DNA from: Micromonospora_G sp044458865
GTDB lineage: Bacteria; Actinomycetota; Actinomycetes; Mycobacteriales; Micromonosporaceae
Direction of reading: 5' to 3'
DNA length: 64,000 nt
NCBI RefSeq assembly: GCF_044458865.1
Contig: NZ_JBITIH010000025.1
Coordinates: forward strand, 1-64,000
Below the pieces are notes generated by a model. The model was not told the DNA's origin, made no database searches, and was given only the letters and a program-made list of their open reading frames with translations. Both the position numbers and the translations under genes were made by a program. The first letter of the stretch is position 1. Each line of letters starts with the position of its first letter. Of the stretch, positions 42,963 to 51,906 are shown piece after piece.

Positions 42963-44293
42963 GGGCGTACACCTCCGTCATGGGTGACGATGAGCCGGGT
43001 GAGTGGGGTGATCGGATCGTCCGGACGCTCGGCTGCCGTCACCAGGAGCTGTTCGAGGTCTCCCAGGAAGCCGAGTGCCGTGCCTGCCTGCGCGAACGCC
43101 GGGTCCAGCGCCAGCGTCAACGTGCAGATCCCGCTGAGCTCGCCCAGGAAGACGAAGAACTTCGCGCCACGCTGGCTCCCACGGTCCTCGAGCTGCAGGA
43201 GCCGGGTTTCGGAGAGCGCCGCACGGAGGTCGTCGGGGACGTTGTCCTCGCCCCGCTTCGGGGCGGTGAACCGTACGTCGTTGAAGAAGCAGTACCCACG
43301 TGGGACGAAGCCCCGATCGGCCGCGATGTCCGCGCAGAGCTGTTCGATGCGTTCCTGGTGGCCTTCACAATTGCGGTACGCCGCGAGCGCCGCGATCGAC
43401 GACTGCTGCAGGTATTCGCGGACTGTCATCGCCCCGAGGCCGATGTGGAAGAGGCCGTTCTGATTGAACGCCCCGACGAACTCGCGCTCCTGCGGCCGGA
43501 ACCGGGTACTGACGATCACCCGCAGCGTGGCCTCCGACTCCTGCACGCGTGTTGCCAGCAGGAGGGCGATGCCGGCGAGTACGACCGTGACCGGATTGCC
43601 GCCGGTGGCCGGGGCGAGGCGACGGGCGGCGCCTGCCAGCGCGGTCGACTCGATCCGCGCCCAGTCCCGTGGCGCACCGGCTGCGGTGTCGGTCGCGACG
43701 AGCATGGTCGGCGATACGGTCGACATGGTGCGACGCCAGAAGTCCAGGGTGCGTTTCTCCCGACGCTGGCCGGCCTCGGACGCCTCGTAGGCAGCGCGAT
43801 CCAGCGGTTGGTCGGCACGTTCGGGCAGCGTCTCACCGTGTAGCAGTCGCCGGAGATCCTCTTTCACGATGGCGAGGCTCCACCCGTCGGCGGCCAGGTG
43901 GTTCACCACGAGCACCACGGCCGACACCTGACCGGCTTGCGTTACGGCGGCCAGTCGGATCGGAAGGTCGACGTCGGAGGCGAACGCACCGCGCCGCACG
44001 TGCTGGGCGACGGCTACGGCGTACGCCTCGACGTCGGTTCCCTCGATCTCGAACAGTTGCGCCGTCAGGGTGCCGGCGTCGACGACCTGCTGGGTCAGGG
44101 CCCCGTCGCGCATCGCGAACAACGTACGCAGAGCTTCGTGGCGTTCGACCAGCGCACGCAGGGACTCGACCATTCGGTCGACGGTCGTGGCCGGTGGAGC
44201 CGAAGTCCACAGCGTCTGGTTGAGCGCATCTGGCTGCGGTAGCCAACGCAGCACGTCCCAGAACGCGATCTGGGCCCAGGTAGCCTGAGCCAC
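42959..44293 (-). CDS. free-standing condensation-domain enzyme
   Basis: About 444 residues, the size of one NRPS condensation domain with no carrier or adenylation part. The GTG at 44293 is chosen because a good promoter lies just upstream of it and inside any longer reading. The active-site motif HHxxxDG is present as VVNHLAADGWSLAIV, with the first His replaced by Asn but the catalytic second His and Asp-Gly kept. Later motifs include RFRPQEREFVGAFNQNGLFH. Predicted to move an aryl group from the carrier protein (44787) onto an amine or hydroxyl acceptor, possibly the cyclitol (inference). First gene of the leftward operon. Confidence 0.8.
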   Translation of the reverse strand: MAQATWAQIAFWDVLRWLPQPDALNQTLWTSAPPATTVDRMVESLRALVERHEALRTLFAMRDGALTQQVVDAGTLTAQLFEIEGTDVEAYAVAVAQHVRRGAFASDVDLPIRLAAVTQAGQVSAVVLVVNHLAADGWSLAIVKEDLRRLLHGETLPERADQPLDRAAYEASEAGQRREKRTLDFWRRTMSTVSPTMLVATDTAAGAPRDWARIESTALAGAARRLAPATGGNPVTVVLAGIALLLATRVQESEATLRVIVSTRFRPQEREFVGAFNQNGLFHIGLGAMTVREYLQQSSIAALAAYRNCEGHQERIEQLCADIAADRGFVPRGYCFFNDVRFTAPKRGEDNVPDDLRAALSETRLLQLEDRGSQRGAKFFVFLGELSGICTLTLALDPAFAQAGTALGFLGDLEQLLVTAAERPDDPITPLTRLIVTHDGGVRP

Positions 44294-44309
44294 CCGCCCT
44301 AATGGAGTG

Positions 44310-44338
44310 TCTATATCAGAGTGACAGCCAAAAGTCAA
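44310..44338 (-). promoter_or_regulatory. promoter of the leftward biosynthetic operon
   Basis: On the minus strand TTGACT (44338-44333), a 17-nt spacer and TATAGA (44315-44310), then 16 nt to the GTG at 44293. Close to sigma-70 consensus and rare in such GC-rich DNA. Confidence 0.75.
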
Positions 44339-44786
44339 GCTGATTTGCGACTGTGGTCGCACAGTGCCTCCCCGTGTTCGTCGAAACGATAGCAGTCGCT
44401 GCCTGCCTGTCAATAGTCGAAAAATTTCATGTTGCTGCACAGCCCTTGCGGGGCACCATCACGTTCTGTACCTTCGGGTCGCAGTCAGGATCCAGCGGAT
44501 CCGTCGCTGCTTGAACTGATCACGGGGGAATGTTGTGGTTACGACGAGCTGGGGACGACGTCACGTCCCTGTCCACGGGCTCCATCGCGCCGTCGAGCCA
44601 TCCCTCGCCTGCTGACCGATCAACGAGGCATTCCGGTCGACCAACCACGGGCACTCCGGCACCGAAGCCGGGGGAGTACGCCGATTCTCCATCGACGACC
44701 GCCGACCGTACGCAGCGGCGTGAATCGCGACGGCGGACCCTCCACTCCCGAGTCCCACGGCGACCGCGACGAGTGGAGGCTGCGCA
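44339..44786. other. divergent promoter region of the aryl-acid/cyclitol locus
   Basis: About 450 bp with AT-rich patches (44395-44435) between outward-facing operons. A weak rightward candidate is TTGCGG (44446-44451), 17 nt, TACCTT (44469-44474). Short readings here lack family resemblance, so I see only control DNA. Confidence 0.5.
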
Positions 44787-45065
44787 ATGGACCGCACGAC
44801 CATCGCCATGAAGATCCGACGGCAACTGGGGGTGCTGCTCCCGGAGGTCGCCGTCGAGCACCTCGCCGACGAAGCGAACCTGCGCGACCTGGCGAGCTTC
44901 GACTCGCTGACCGTCCTGCAGCTCATGGTGTGGCTGGAGGGAGAGTTCGACATCGAGATCGCCGACGACGAGCTGACCGTCGAACGGTTCGACGCAATCG
45001 CCAAGATCACCGATTTCGTGCTGCTCGGTCGCGACCGGGCGGGTAGCACCGTCGGGCAGCCGTGA
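44787..45065 (+). CDS. acyl/aryl carrier protein
   Basis: 92 residues: a free-standing four-helix carrier. The phosphopantetheine Ser is in the motif LRDLASFDSLTVLQLMVWLE (DSL), followed by FDIEIADDELTVERFDAIAK, typical of ACPs. Predicted to carry the aryl acid loaded by the adjacent ligase. Its stop overlaps the ligase start. First gene of the rightward operon. Confidence 0.92.
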   Translation: MDRTTIAMKIRRQLGVLLPEVAVEHLADEANLRDLASFDSLTVLQLMVWLEGEFDIEIADDELTVERFDAIAKITDFVLLGRDRAGSTVGQP

Positions 45066-46471
45066 TGGAGCGGAGCATCTTCCATGCGGTGCGAGACGCA
45101 CCCGGTTCACCCGACGAGCCGGCCCTCCTGACCGGCGCCCGCGCCTGGACCCGACGCCAGCTCCTCGACGAGGCCGAACGCCTCGCCCACCACCTCGCCC
45201 AGCAGCCCAGCGACGGCCGGATCCTCGTGGGCGACGTCATCGACGTGGGTGCCCGTACGGTGCTCACGCTCGCCGCGGACCTCGCTGGACTCCCCCTGCT
45301 GCACAGCGACACGGAGTCGCCGACGCGGCACGACGGAATCATCGTCAGTGACTCCGCCACCCGAGACGGCGACGGCGGACAGCCGTGGGTGGGCACCGGC
45401 GGCTTCGAGTTCTGGACCCAGGTGTCCGGGGAACCGAGGAACCTGGCCGGCGTACCCGGGCGAAGCCAGATCTTTCTGACCTCCGGCTCCACCGGCGTAC
45501 CGGTAGGGGTGGTACGGCCGGCCGAGCGGGTCCTCGCCGATGGCCGCCGCAGTGCGGCCTTCCTCGGCTACCGCCCCGGTCAGACCGTCGTCGTCAGCAC
45601 CCTGACCTTTCACTCCTACGGCTTCACGTACGGACTGATCTCGCCCCTGGTCCACGGCCTGCGCGTGCGGCACCTCTCCTCACGATCGGTGCCTTCGCAG
45701 GTAGCCCGAGCGGTGCACGGCACCAGCGCCAGATTCATGATCGGACTGCCTTACCAGTTCCGACTGCTGGCCGCCACGCCCACCGTGGCGGTCACCGAAG
45801 GGCTCGCCACCCTGCACGCGGCTGTCTCCTCCGGCTCCGCGCTGCCTGTCGGGGTAGCCGCTGCCGTCGCCCACTACCCGTTCACGCTCTACAACGCGTA
45901 CGGATCATCGGAGACCGGCGCCATCTCGCTGCGGGCGACCGACGACGATGAGCGCCCCGGCGCCGTGGGAGCACCGCTACCCGGCATCGAGGCGAAGCTG
46001 GACGCGGATGCCGGACTGGGTCGCGGTGGCGAACTTCTCCTCAAGACCACCTCGCTCGCGGCCGGCTATCTCGGCCCGAACGGCCTCGCCCCACTGCGCA
46101 CCGTCGACGACCGGCCCGGAGACCAGCCGTGGTACCGGACCGGCGACCTGGCCGAGCTGGATGCCGACGGCATCCACCTCATCGGCCGGGTGAGCAGCGT
46201 CATCAACGTCGCCGGTAAGAAGGTCGACCCGCAGGAGATTCACGACGTACTCGTGGCGCACCCGCGAGTACGTGAGGCCCACGTGGCACCGGCCGACGAC
46301 GAGGTCCGCGGCCAGGTTCCGGTTGCCCGGGTCGTCGCTGCCGGCCCGCTGACGACGGCCGAACTGCTCGACTGGTGTCAGGCCCGGCTGGCGAGCCACC
46401 AGATGCCCCGGCGGATCAGCCTGGTCGACAACCTGCCACGTTCCGCCCTGGGCAAGGTACTGCGATCATGA
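45065..46471 (+). CDS. AMP-dependent acyl/aryl ligase
   Basis: 468 residues of the ANL superfamily. Motifs: QIFLTSGSTGVPVGVVRP (P-loop), YNAYGSSETGAIS, WYRTGDLAELDADG, VSSVINVAGKKVDPQEIHDV and LPRSALGKVLRS with the C-terminal catalytic Lys. ATG 45065 (or GTG 45062) overlaps the carrier stop. Probably activates 3,4-dihydroxybenzoate or 4-hydroxybenzoate and loads it on the carrier protein, comparable in logic to the AsbC/AsbD pair of petrobactin (inference from neighbours). Confidence 0.9.
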   Translation: MERSIFHAVRDAPGSPDEPALLTGARAWTRRQLLDEAERLAHHLAQQPSDGRILVGDVIDVGARTVLTLAADLAGLPLLHSDTESPTRHDGIIVSDSATRDGDGGQPWVGTGGFEFWTQVSGEPRNLAGVPGRSQIFLTSGSTGVPVGVVRPAERVLADGRRSAAFLGYRPGQTVVVSTLTFHSYGFTYGLISPLVHGLRVRHLSSRSVPSQVARAVHGTSARFMIGLPYQFRLLAATPTVAVTEGLATLHAAVSSGSALPVGVAAAVAHYPFTLYNAYGSSETGAISLRATDDDERPGAVGAPLPGIEAKLDADAGLGRGGELLLKTTSLAAGYLGPNGLAPLRTVDDRPGDQPWYRTGDLAELDADGIHLIGRVSSVINVAGKKVDPQEIHDVLVAHPRVREAHVAPADDEVRGQVPVARVVAAGPLTTAELLDWCQARLASHQMPRRISLVDNLPRSALGKVLRS

Positions 46472-46959
46472 ACACCGCGTCGGCGACGTTCGCCTTCCCC
46501 ATTCAAACCCGGATGCTGCTCGGCAGCGAGGGGTCGACCACGGTTCTGCTCGAGGCACTGACCGGACGGGCGATGCGGGTCCGGGTCACCGCGCAGGAGC
46601 TCGTTGCGGGATCGGACCTGGAGCCGGCGGTCTGCGACGCGATCAACGCGGCGCCGCAGGACCGGCTCGTGCTACGGGAGTCCGTTCTGGAAGCCGCCGG
46701 CGCGACAGTCAGTGTCAACCGGGTCGTCTTCGCCGAATCGACCGCGCCCTGGCTGGTCGGTGATTCGAGCGACGTACCGATCGGCCATCAGTTACGCGGC
46801 CGTGGTGCCCTCCAGCACCGGACCCAGCTGGGATGCGGGACCGACGTCTGGCCGTACGGCGACTCACCGTGCGCGTTCAAGTGCTACGTGATCCGCAGTT
46901 CCGGTGGCCATCTGTACGTCCACGAACGCTTCAACCCCCTGATCGTGCCTCTCGCCTGA
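46468..46959 (+). CDS. chorismate pyruvate-lyase-like enzyme (UbiC/DUF98 type)
   Basis: 163 residues. LLGSEGSTTVLLEALTGRAM, LVLRESVLEAAGATVSVNRV, VPIGHQLRGRGALQHRT and HERFNPLIVPLA fit the chorismate lyase/DUF98 family by eye. The predicted reaction is chorismate to 4-hydroxybenzoate plus pyruvate, and the next gene hydroxylates exactly that product. ATG overlaps the ligase stop. Identification rests partly on context. Confidence 0.65.
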   Translation: MNTASATFAFPIQTRMLLGSEGSTTVLLEALTGRAMRVRVTAQELVAGSDLEPAVCDAINAAPQDRLVLRESVLEAAGATVSVNRVVFAESTAPWLVGDSSDVPIGHQLRGRGALQHRTQLGCGTDVWPYGDSPCAFKCYVIRSSGGHLYVHERFNPLIVPLA

Positions 46960-46968
46960 GGAGTCACC

Positions 46969-48138
46969 ATGCGAACCACCGTCGCCGTCATCGGCGCCGG
47001 CCCAGCCGGACTTCTTCTCTCCCGGATGTTGCACCAGGAGGGTATCGACTGCGTCGTGCTCGAGGCACGTGACCGCGCCTACATCGAGCGACGGCAGCGG
47101 GCCGGCACCCTTGAGCAGAGCACCGTCGAGACCTTGCGGACCTTCGGTGCCGGCGACCGGCTCGACCGGGAGGGCATCCCGCACCACGCCATCGAGCTAC
47201 GGTACGACCGGCAACCGTTCCGCCTTGACCTGCACAAGCACACCGGCCGGACAGTCACCCTGTACCCGCAGACGAAAATCGTCACGGACCTGGTGGCGCT
47301 CAACCTCCAGGACGGGATTCCCATCCTCTTCGAGGCCCAGGCGACGAAGGTGGAGAGAGTCGAAGGACCGAACCCCGTCGTGCATTTCCGCCACGCCGGC
47401 CGTGACGACCAACTGGAGTGTGACTTCATCGTCGGTTGCGACGGCTTCCACGGCATCACCCGGCTGTCGCTGCCCGCCTCGCAACTGCAGACCTTCGAGC
47501 GCACCTGCTCGTACTCGTGGCTGGGCATCCTCGCCGATGTGCCGCCGTCCTGCGTCGACCTCATCTACGCCCACTCGCCGCACGGCTTCGCGTTGCACAG
47601 CATGCGCTCCTCCGAGGTCAGTCGGCTCTACCTACAGGTACCGAACGACACCGACCTCAACGAGTGGCCGGATGACCGGATCTGGGACGAGCTGGCCTTC
47701 CGTTTCGCTACCGAGGACTGGGAACTTCGGCGGGGGCCGATCACCGAGAAGGCGGTGCTACCGATGCGGAGCTTCGTCGTCGAACCGATGCGATTCGGCC
47801 GGGTCTTCCTCGCCGGAGACGCCGCGCACATCGTCCCACCCACCGGCGCCAAGGGGCTGAACCTGGCGGTAGCCGACGTCCGGGTTCTTGGCCGTGCCTT
47901 CGCCGACTGGGCGAACGGCGGATCCACGGAACTGCTCGATGCCTACTCCGACACCTGCCTGCGCAGGATCTGGCAGGTGGAACAGTTTTCCTGGTCGATG
48001 ACGGCGATGCTGCACCGCGAACCGGCTCAGACCCCTTTCGAGACACGGCTCCAACTGGCCCAGTTGTCCCGGATCGCCTCCTCACCGACCGCGGCGGCGG
48101 AGCTGGCCGAGAACTACACCGGCCGGGCGGTCGAATGA
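46969..48138 (+). CDS. pobA: 4-hydroxybenzoate 3-monooxygenase (PobA type)
   Basis: 389 residues, the PobA size. N-terminal FAD site VAVIGAGPAGLLLSRMLHQE, the PobA-specific region RRQRAGTLEQSTVETLRTFG, DG-motif FIVGCDGFHGITRLS and the C-terminal GDAAHIVPPTGAKGLNLAVA. Makes 3,4-dihydroxybenzoate (protocatechuate) from 4-hydroxybenzoate with O2 and NAD(P)H. There is no ring-cleavage gene nearby, so it serves synthesis rather than degradation. Starts 9 nt after the lyase gene. Confidence 0.9.
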   Translation: MRTTVAVIGAGPAGLLLSRMLHQEGIDCVVLEARDRAYIERRQRAGTLEQSTVETLRTFGAGDRLDREGIPHHAIELRYDRQPFRLDLHKHTGRTVTLYPQTKIVTDLVALNLQDGIPILFEAQATKVERVEGPNPVVHFRHAGRDDQLECDFIVGCDGFHGITRLSLPASQLQTFERTCSYSWLGILADVPPSCVDLIYAHSPHGFALHSMRSSEVSRLYLQVPNDTDLNEWPDDRIWDELAFRFATEDWELRRGPITEKAVLPMRSFVVEPMRFGRVFLAGDAAHIVPPTGAKGLNLAVADVRVLGRAFADWANGGSTELLDAYSDTCLRRIWQVEQFSWSMTAMLHREPAQTPFETRLQLAQLSRIASSPTAAAELAENYTGRAVE

Positions 48139-48169
48139 CCTCGCGGCTGCCGGTCGAGGATGGTCCGAC

Positions 48170-49060
48170 ATGACGGTTCCGACACCCTCACAAACCACCG
48201 ACCGAGTCCTGTACCACGACATCGTCGTGGCCGAGGTGGCAGGTTTCCGGCCGCTGATGCTGGATGTCGCGGTGCCACCCGGGGCCTCCGGCGCCACACC
48301 CGTTCTGGTTTTCGTCCACGGCGGCGGCTGGCAGTCCGGGACACCCAAGCGGCCGTCCGAATGGTTGCAGGCCGCGGACCCGTTCACCGCGGCATTACGA
48401 GCGGGCTTCGCGATTGCCTCCGCTCAATACCGGTTCAGCGCGGAAGCGCACTTTCCCGCTCAACTCGACGACGTCAAGGCGGCTGTCCGCTGGCTGCGGC
48501 GGTCGGGCGACGCGCTGGGACTGGATGTCGACCGGATCGGGATCTGGGGTGAGTCGGCGGGTGGCCATTTGGGATCGCTGGCGGCGCTGACCGGAACCGA
48601 TGACGACGACAGCCGAGTACAGGCCGCCGTGTGCTGGTACGCGCCGGCAAACCTGTCGAGCATGCAGCGACAGGCCGATCCGATGGCGAAAGATGACCAC
48701 GACGCGGCGGACTCGGCCGAGTCGCTGCTCATCGGAGGCCCCCTGACGCAGCACCCCGACCGGGCGCGAGTGGCTAGCCCGATCAGTTACGTCAGCCCCG
48801 CGGCGCCACCGATGCTTCTCATACACGGAAACCGTGACCTGGTGGTACCGGTCGGCCAGAGTGAAGAACTGGCGGCTGCTCTGCGGGCAGCGGGGGCTCA
48901 CGTCGAGTTGTCGGTGATCGACGGTGCCGACCACTGTTTCGTCGGCGTGTCGGTGGCCCCGATCGTCGACGAGAGCCTGGCGTTCTTCGTCCGGATCCTG
49001 ATGCCCGAAACCGTCGTCGACAACGCCAGCGATGAGCCGAGATGCCTACCGCACGCCTGA
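48170..49060 (+). CDS. alpha/beta-hydrolase (kynurenine formamidase/BD-FAE-like)
   Basis: 296 residues. Oxyanion motif LVFVHGGGWQSGTP, nucleophile elbow IGIWGESAGGHLGSL, then Asp in LIHGNRDLVVPVGQSEELAA and His in IDGADHCFVGVS complete the triad. Probably an esterase or transacylase that edits or releases the aryl intermediate. Follows pobA by 31 nt in the same direction. Confidence 0.9.
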   Translation: MTVPTPSQTTDRVLYHDIVVAEVAGFRPLMLDVAVPPGASGATPVLVFVHGGGWQSGTPKRPSEWLQAADPFTAALRAGFAIASAQYRFSAEAHFPAQLDDVKAAVRWLRRSGDALGLDVDRIGIWGESAGGHLGSLAALTGTDDDDSRVQAAVCWYAPANLSSMQRQADPMAKDDHDAADSAESLLIGGPLTQHPDRARVASPISYVSPAAPPMLLIHGNRDLVVPVGQSEELAAALRAAGAHVELSVIDGADHCFVGVSVAPIVDESLAFFVRILMPETVVDNASDEPRCLPHA

Positions 49061-49441
49061 GCAGACCGCCTCCGTCAATGCTGATCGGGCCCGACGTCCC
49101 GCCACTGCGACGTCCATTTTCCGGCACGGTCCGGTCGACGGAGGATGGTGGCAGCACCCTTGATATCGACCGCTCGGACCGCAATTTTTGACAGGCCCTC
49201 GCGTGACGCCGGCTCAGCGAGCAGCCGAGGCAGGTCGTCAATGGACCGACGCGGTAGTTCCGCGTCATTCAGGGCTGCATTCGATGCTGCCTGCGCCTGT
49301 TATCGCAGGACAGGCGTCTGCTCGTCAGGTGCGCCGTCAACGGATGAGGTGAGAGGGATGTCGACGCCCTTAAGAGGCGAAGCGGAAAGCCCGTAACGGA
49401 ATCGACCGATGAGACACCTGAGGGCCCCGTTGGAGTCGAAC
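49061..49441. other. spacer between the aryl-acid genes and the cyclitol genes
   Basis: About 380 bp with no gene that I can support. An AT-rich patch AATTTTTGACAGG lies near 49184-49196 and could hold a -35 (TTGACA, 49189-49194), with GCGTGA-type sequence but no clear -10 downstream. It may carry the promoter of the second gene block. Confidence 0.4.
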
Positions 49442-50743
49442 ATGGTCCATACTCACCTGGTGTATCGATACACCGAGAAGGACGATTCTGCGTCGCTGCC
49501 GGATGAGACCAGCGCAAGCGGTCCGGGATACGTTCGAGAGGCGGCCGACGAGATCCCACGATTCGCCGAACCGCCCGGGCTGACCGGGACCGATTCGTTC
49601 GTGCGGGACGCGCCGACAGTGTTGTCGTACGCCGCGCTCGGTTGCTTCACGTTCTGGCTCTACGCGTTCGGGCCGGCGGTCACCCTGCTCCGCGACGAGC
49701 TGGGTTTCTCCTACTCGGTGCTCGGTGTCTACCAGGTGTCCTGGTCCGGTGGAGCCGCCTTGGCCGGGGCCACGTTCGCGTGGGCTGCCCGCCGCTTGGC
49801 CAGAGGCACGCTGTTGTGGGCTTCGGCGCTGGCCTCCGCCATCGGGGCGGGTCTGTTCATCTTCGGCGGCGGCGTGCTGGCGACCCTGATCGGCGCCGCA
49901 GGGTTCGGTGCCGCGGGAACGATGCTGCTCACCGTGATCCAGGCGATCCTGTCCGACCGTCACGGCAGCCGACGCGACCGAGCCCTGACCGAGGCGAACG
50001 TCGGCGCCGGCGCGTCCGCCGTGTTCGCGCCGATGGTCCTGGGTGCGCTGGCGGCCACCGTGCTGGGCTGGCGTGCCACGTTCGCGTTGCCGGCCGTCGT
50101 ACTCGTCCTGCTCTATCTGCGCTACCGCCGCCAGCCGCTGCCGAAACGGCCCCAGCACCACGCCGAGAGGGAACAGGGCGGACGGCTGCCGTTGGCCTGC
50201 TGGCTGTTCGCGATCCTGACGGCGGTCAGTTCGGCGATCGAGTTCAGCCTGGTGTTCTTCGGGCCCCAGATGCTCATCAACCTCGGCTGGTCCGCCGCCG
50301 CTGCCAGCACCGCGATGAGCAGCAACCTCGCCGGGATCCTGGTCGGGCGCCTGCTCGGCGCCGGGCTCACCCGCCGCCCGGGCCGCACCGTCACCCTCCT
50401 GTACGCCTCCCTGGTGCTCACCTTCGCCAGCATCGTCCTGTTCTGGATGACCGGTCAGCCGGTTCTCGCCGTCGTGGCGCTGTTCCTGTCCGGAGTGGGC
50501 ATCGCGAACCTCTATCCGCTCGCGCTCGCCCTCACCCTCGAAGCCGCCGACGGGCAGGAGGACCACGCCAACGCCCGCTCGCAGGTGGTCCTCGGAGTGC
50601 TCGCCGCGGTTTTCCCCTTCCTTCTCGGCAGCCTGGCGGACCAGTACGGGCTGACCGCCGGCTTCGCGCTCGAACCCGTCCTGATCGGTTTCTGTGTGCT
50701 CATGCTCTGGGGCGGGCTCCGTGCCCGCCACCGCACCGTCTAG
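49442..50743 (+). CDS. MFS transporter of the cyclitol block
   Basis: 433 residues from ATG 49442 (GGAG 6 nt upstream). After a hydrophilic 60-residue lead come about 12 helices: VLSYAALGCFTFWLYAFGPA, GGVLATLIGAAGFGAAGTML, VVALFLSGVGIANLYPLALA. A likely exporter. A perfect 16-bp palindrome (49459-49474) lies within the first codons, so the true start may be later (e.g. GTG near 49601). Confidence 0.85.
   Translation: MVHTHLVYRYTEKDDSASLPDETSASGPGYVREAADEIPRFAEPPGLTGTDSFVRDAPTVLSYAALGCFTFWLYAFGPAVTLLRDELGFSYSVLGVYQVSWSGGAALAGATFAWAARRLARGTLLWASALASAIGAGLFIFGGGVLATLIGAAGFGAAGTMLLTVIQAILSDRHGSRRDRALTEANVGAGASAVFAPMVLGALAATVLGWRATFALPAVVLVLLYLRYRRQPLPKRPQHHAEREQGGRLPLACWLFAILTAVSSAIEFSLVFFGPQMLINLGWSAAAASTAMSSNLAGILVGRLLGAGLTRRPGRTVTLLYASLVLTFASIVLFWMTGQPVLAVVALFLSGVGIANLYPLALALTLEAADGQEDHANARSQVVLGVLAAVFPFLLGSLADQYGLTAGFALEPVLIGFCVLMLWGGLRARHRTV
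49459..49474. promoter_or_regulatory. perfect 16-bp palindrome at the 5' end of the MFS gene
   Basis: GGTGTATCGATACACC is its own reverse complement. Its position just after the assigned start codon suggests a regulator site with the real start downstream, or an intragenic operator. Confidence 0.5.
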
Positions 50744-50859
50744 CCAAACGAACCCCGCGCCTGCACGGCAGCCGAAGGAGACGTCCGCTCCGTCAGGCGC
50801 GTCACGTCGACGCTCGTCGCTCCCCGGTACAAGCAGCCGCAGAAGGAGAGGAAGGTGTC

Positions 50860-51906
50860 ATGTCGCTGACCGTGCTGGACATCGGTGGGACACATGTGCG
50901 CTGGACCCAGTGGTCCCCGGAGCGCGGGCTCGGTGAGATCCGGCGCGTGCCGTCCCCGAGTTTCTCCCGCTCGGCGCAGGTGTCCGTCGAGGAACTGCAG
51001 ACCAGGTTGGTGCGGGCAATGGCCGACGCGGTGCCGCCCGACGGCGTCGCGGGCGTGTCGTTCGGAGCGGCGCTCGACCACCGGACCGGCACGGTCTACG
51101 CGTCGGCCCCGCTGTGGGGCGCACACACCCGCCCCTTCGACCTGCACACCGCGCTGAGCACGGCCCGGCCGGACGTACGCTGGCACGTCGTCAACGACGT
51201 CACCGCCGCGTTGATGCATCTGGCGAGCACTCCGGGCGCCCAGGGCCTGCGCAAGATCCTGCTCGCCACGATCAGCACCGGCATCGCCTGCCGCATCATC
51301 GACCAGCGCACCGGTGAGATCCCCGTCGACGGGTGCGGACTGCAGGGCGAAATCGGCCACCTGCCGGCGAGCGTGACGATCGACGGCGTGCCCGTGGATC
51401 TGCACTGCGACTGCGGGCAGCCACGACACGTAGCCGCCTTCTCCGCGGGGCCTGCTCTTCCACGGCTCGCCGAGATCCTGCGACAGCGGCGCGGACCCGC
51501 CTGGCAATCCTCGCTGCTCGGCCTCCGGCTGGCGCGCGGCGAGGCGTTCGAACCGGCGCTGGCGGCTGCCCTGGACGCCAGCGACGCCCTGGCCGGCGAG
51601 CTGCTCATGGCTGCGACGAATCCGGTCGCCGACGTTGTGCGTACCGCACTGTGCCTCGATCCGGAGATCGACCTGGTCGCTCTCACCGGCGGCGTCGCGA
51701 CGGGCCTCGGCGAGCACTACCGCAGCGCGCTGCTGGCGCACCTGGGCCGGGAGGGCCTCTACCTCACCAGCGAGCACCAACCCGGTTGGGCGCGGGATCG
51801 GGTGGTGGTATCCGAGGCGAACGGCTTGGTCGGCGCGGGACTTGTCGCGCTGGCCGCCGAGACGGCGGGTGCACCGCCGGCCGCGACGTTCACGGAGGCG
51901 GCATGA
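50860..51906 (+). CDS. ROK-family kinase, predicted C7-cyclitol or sugar kinase
   Basis: 348 residues. ATG 50860 with AAGGAGAGGAAGG upstream. N-terminal phosphate loop LTVLDIGGTHVRWTQW, catalytic region VVNDVTAALMHLAS (Asp), GLQGEIGHLP (ROK ExGH) and a partial zinc motif LHCDCGQPRHVAAF. ROK-type kinases such as ValC and AcbM phosphorylate valienol-type cyclitols in C7N pathways; the valiolone-type cyclase 3.4 kb downstream supports that role here. Confidence 0.83.
   Translation: MSLTVLDIGGTHVRWTQWSPERGLGEIRRVPSPSFSRSAQVSVEELQTRLVRAMADAVPPDGVAGVSFGAALDHRTGTVYASAPLWGAHTRPFDLHTALSTARPDVRWHVVNDVTAALMHLASTPGAQGLRKILLATISTGIACRIIDQRTGEIPVDGCGLQGEIGHLPASVTIDGVPVDLHCDCGQPRHVAAFSAGPALPRLAEILRQRRGPAWQSSLLGLRLARGEAFEPALAAALDASDALAGELLMAATNPVADVVRTALCLDPEIDLVALTGGVATGLGEHYRSALLAHLGREGLYLTSEHQPGWARDRVVVSEANGLVGAGLVALAAETAGAPPAATFTEAA

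Noticed and set aside
44294..44440. Longer start (ATG 44440) for the condensation-like gene
   Set aside because: It lies upstream of the promoter at 44310-44338, and the extra residues do not resemble the family.
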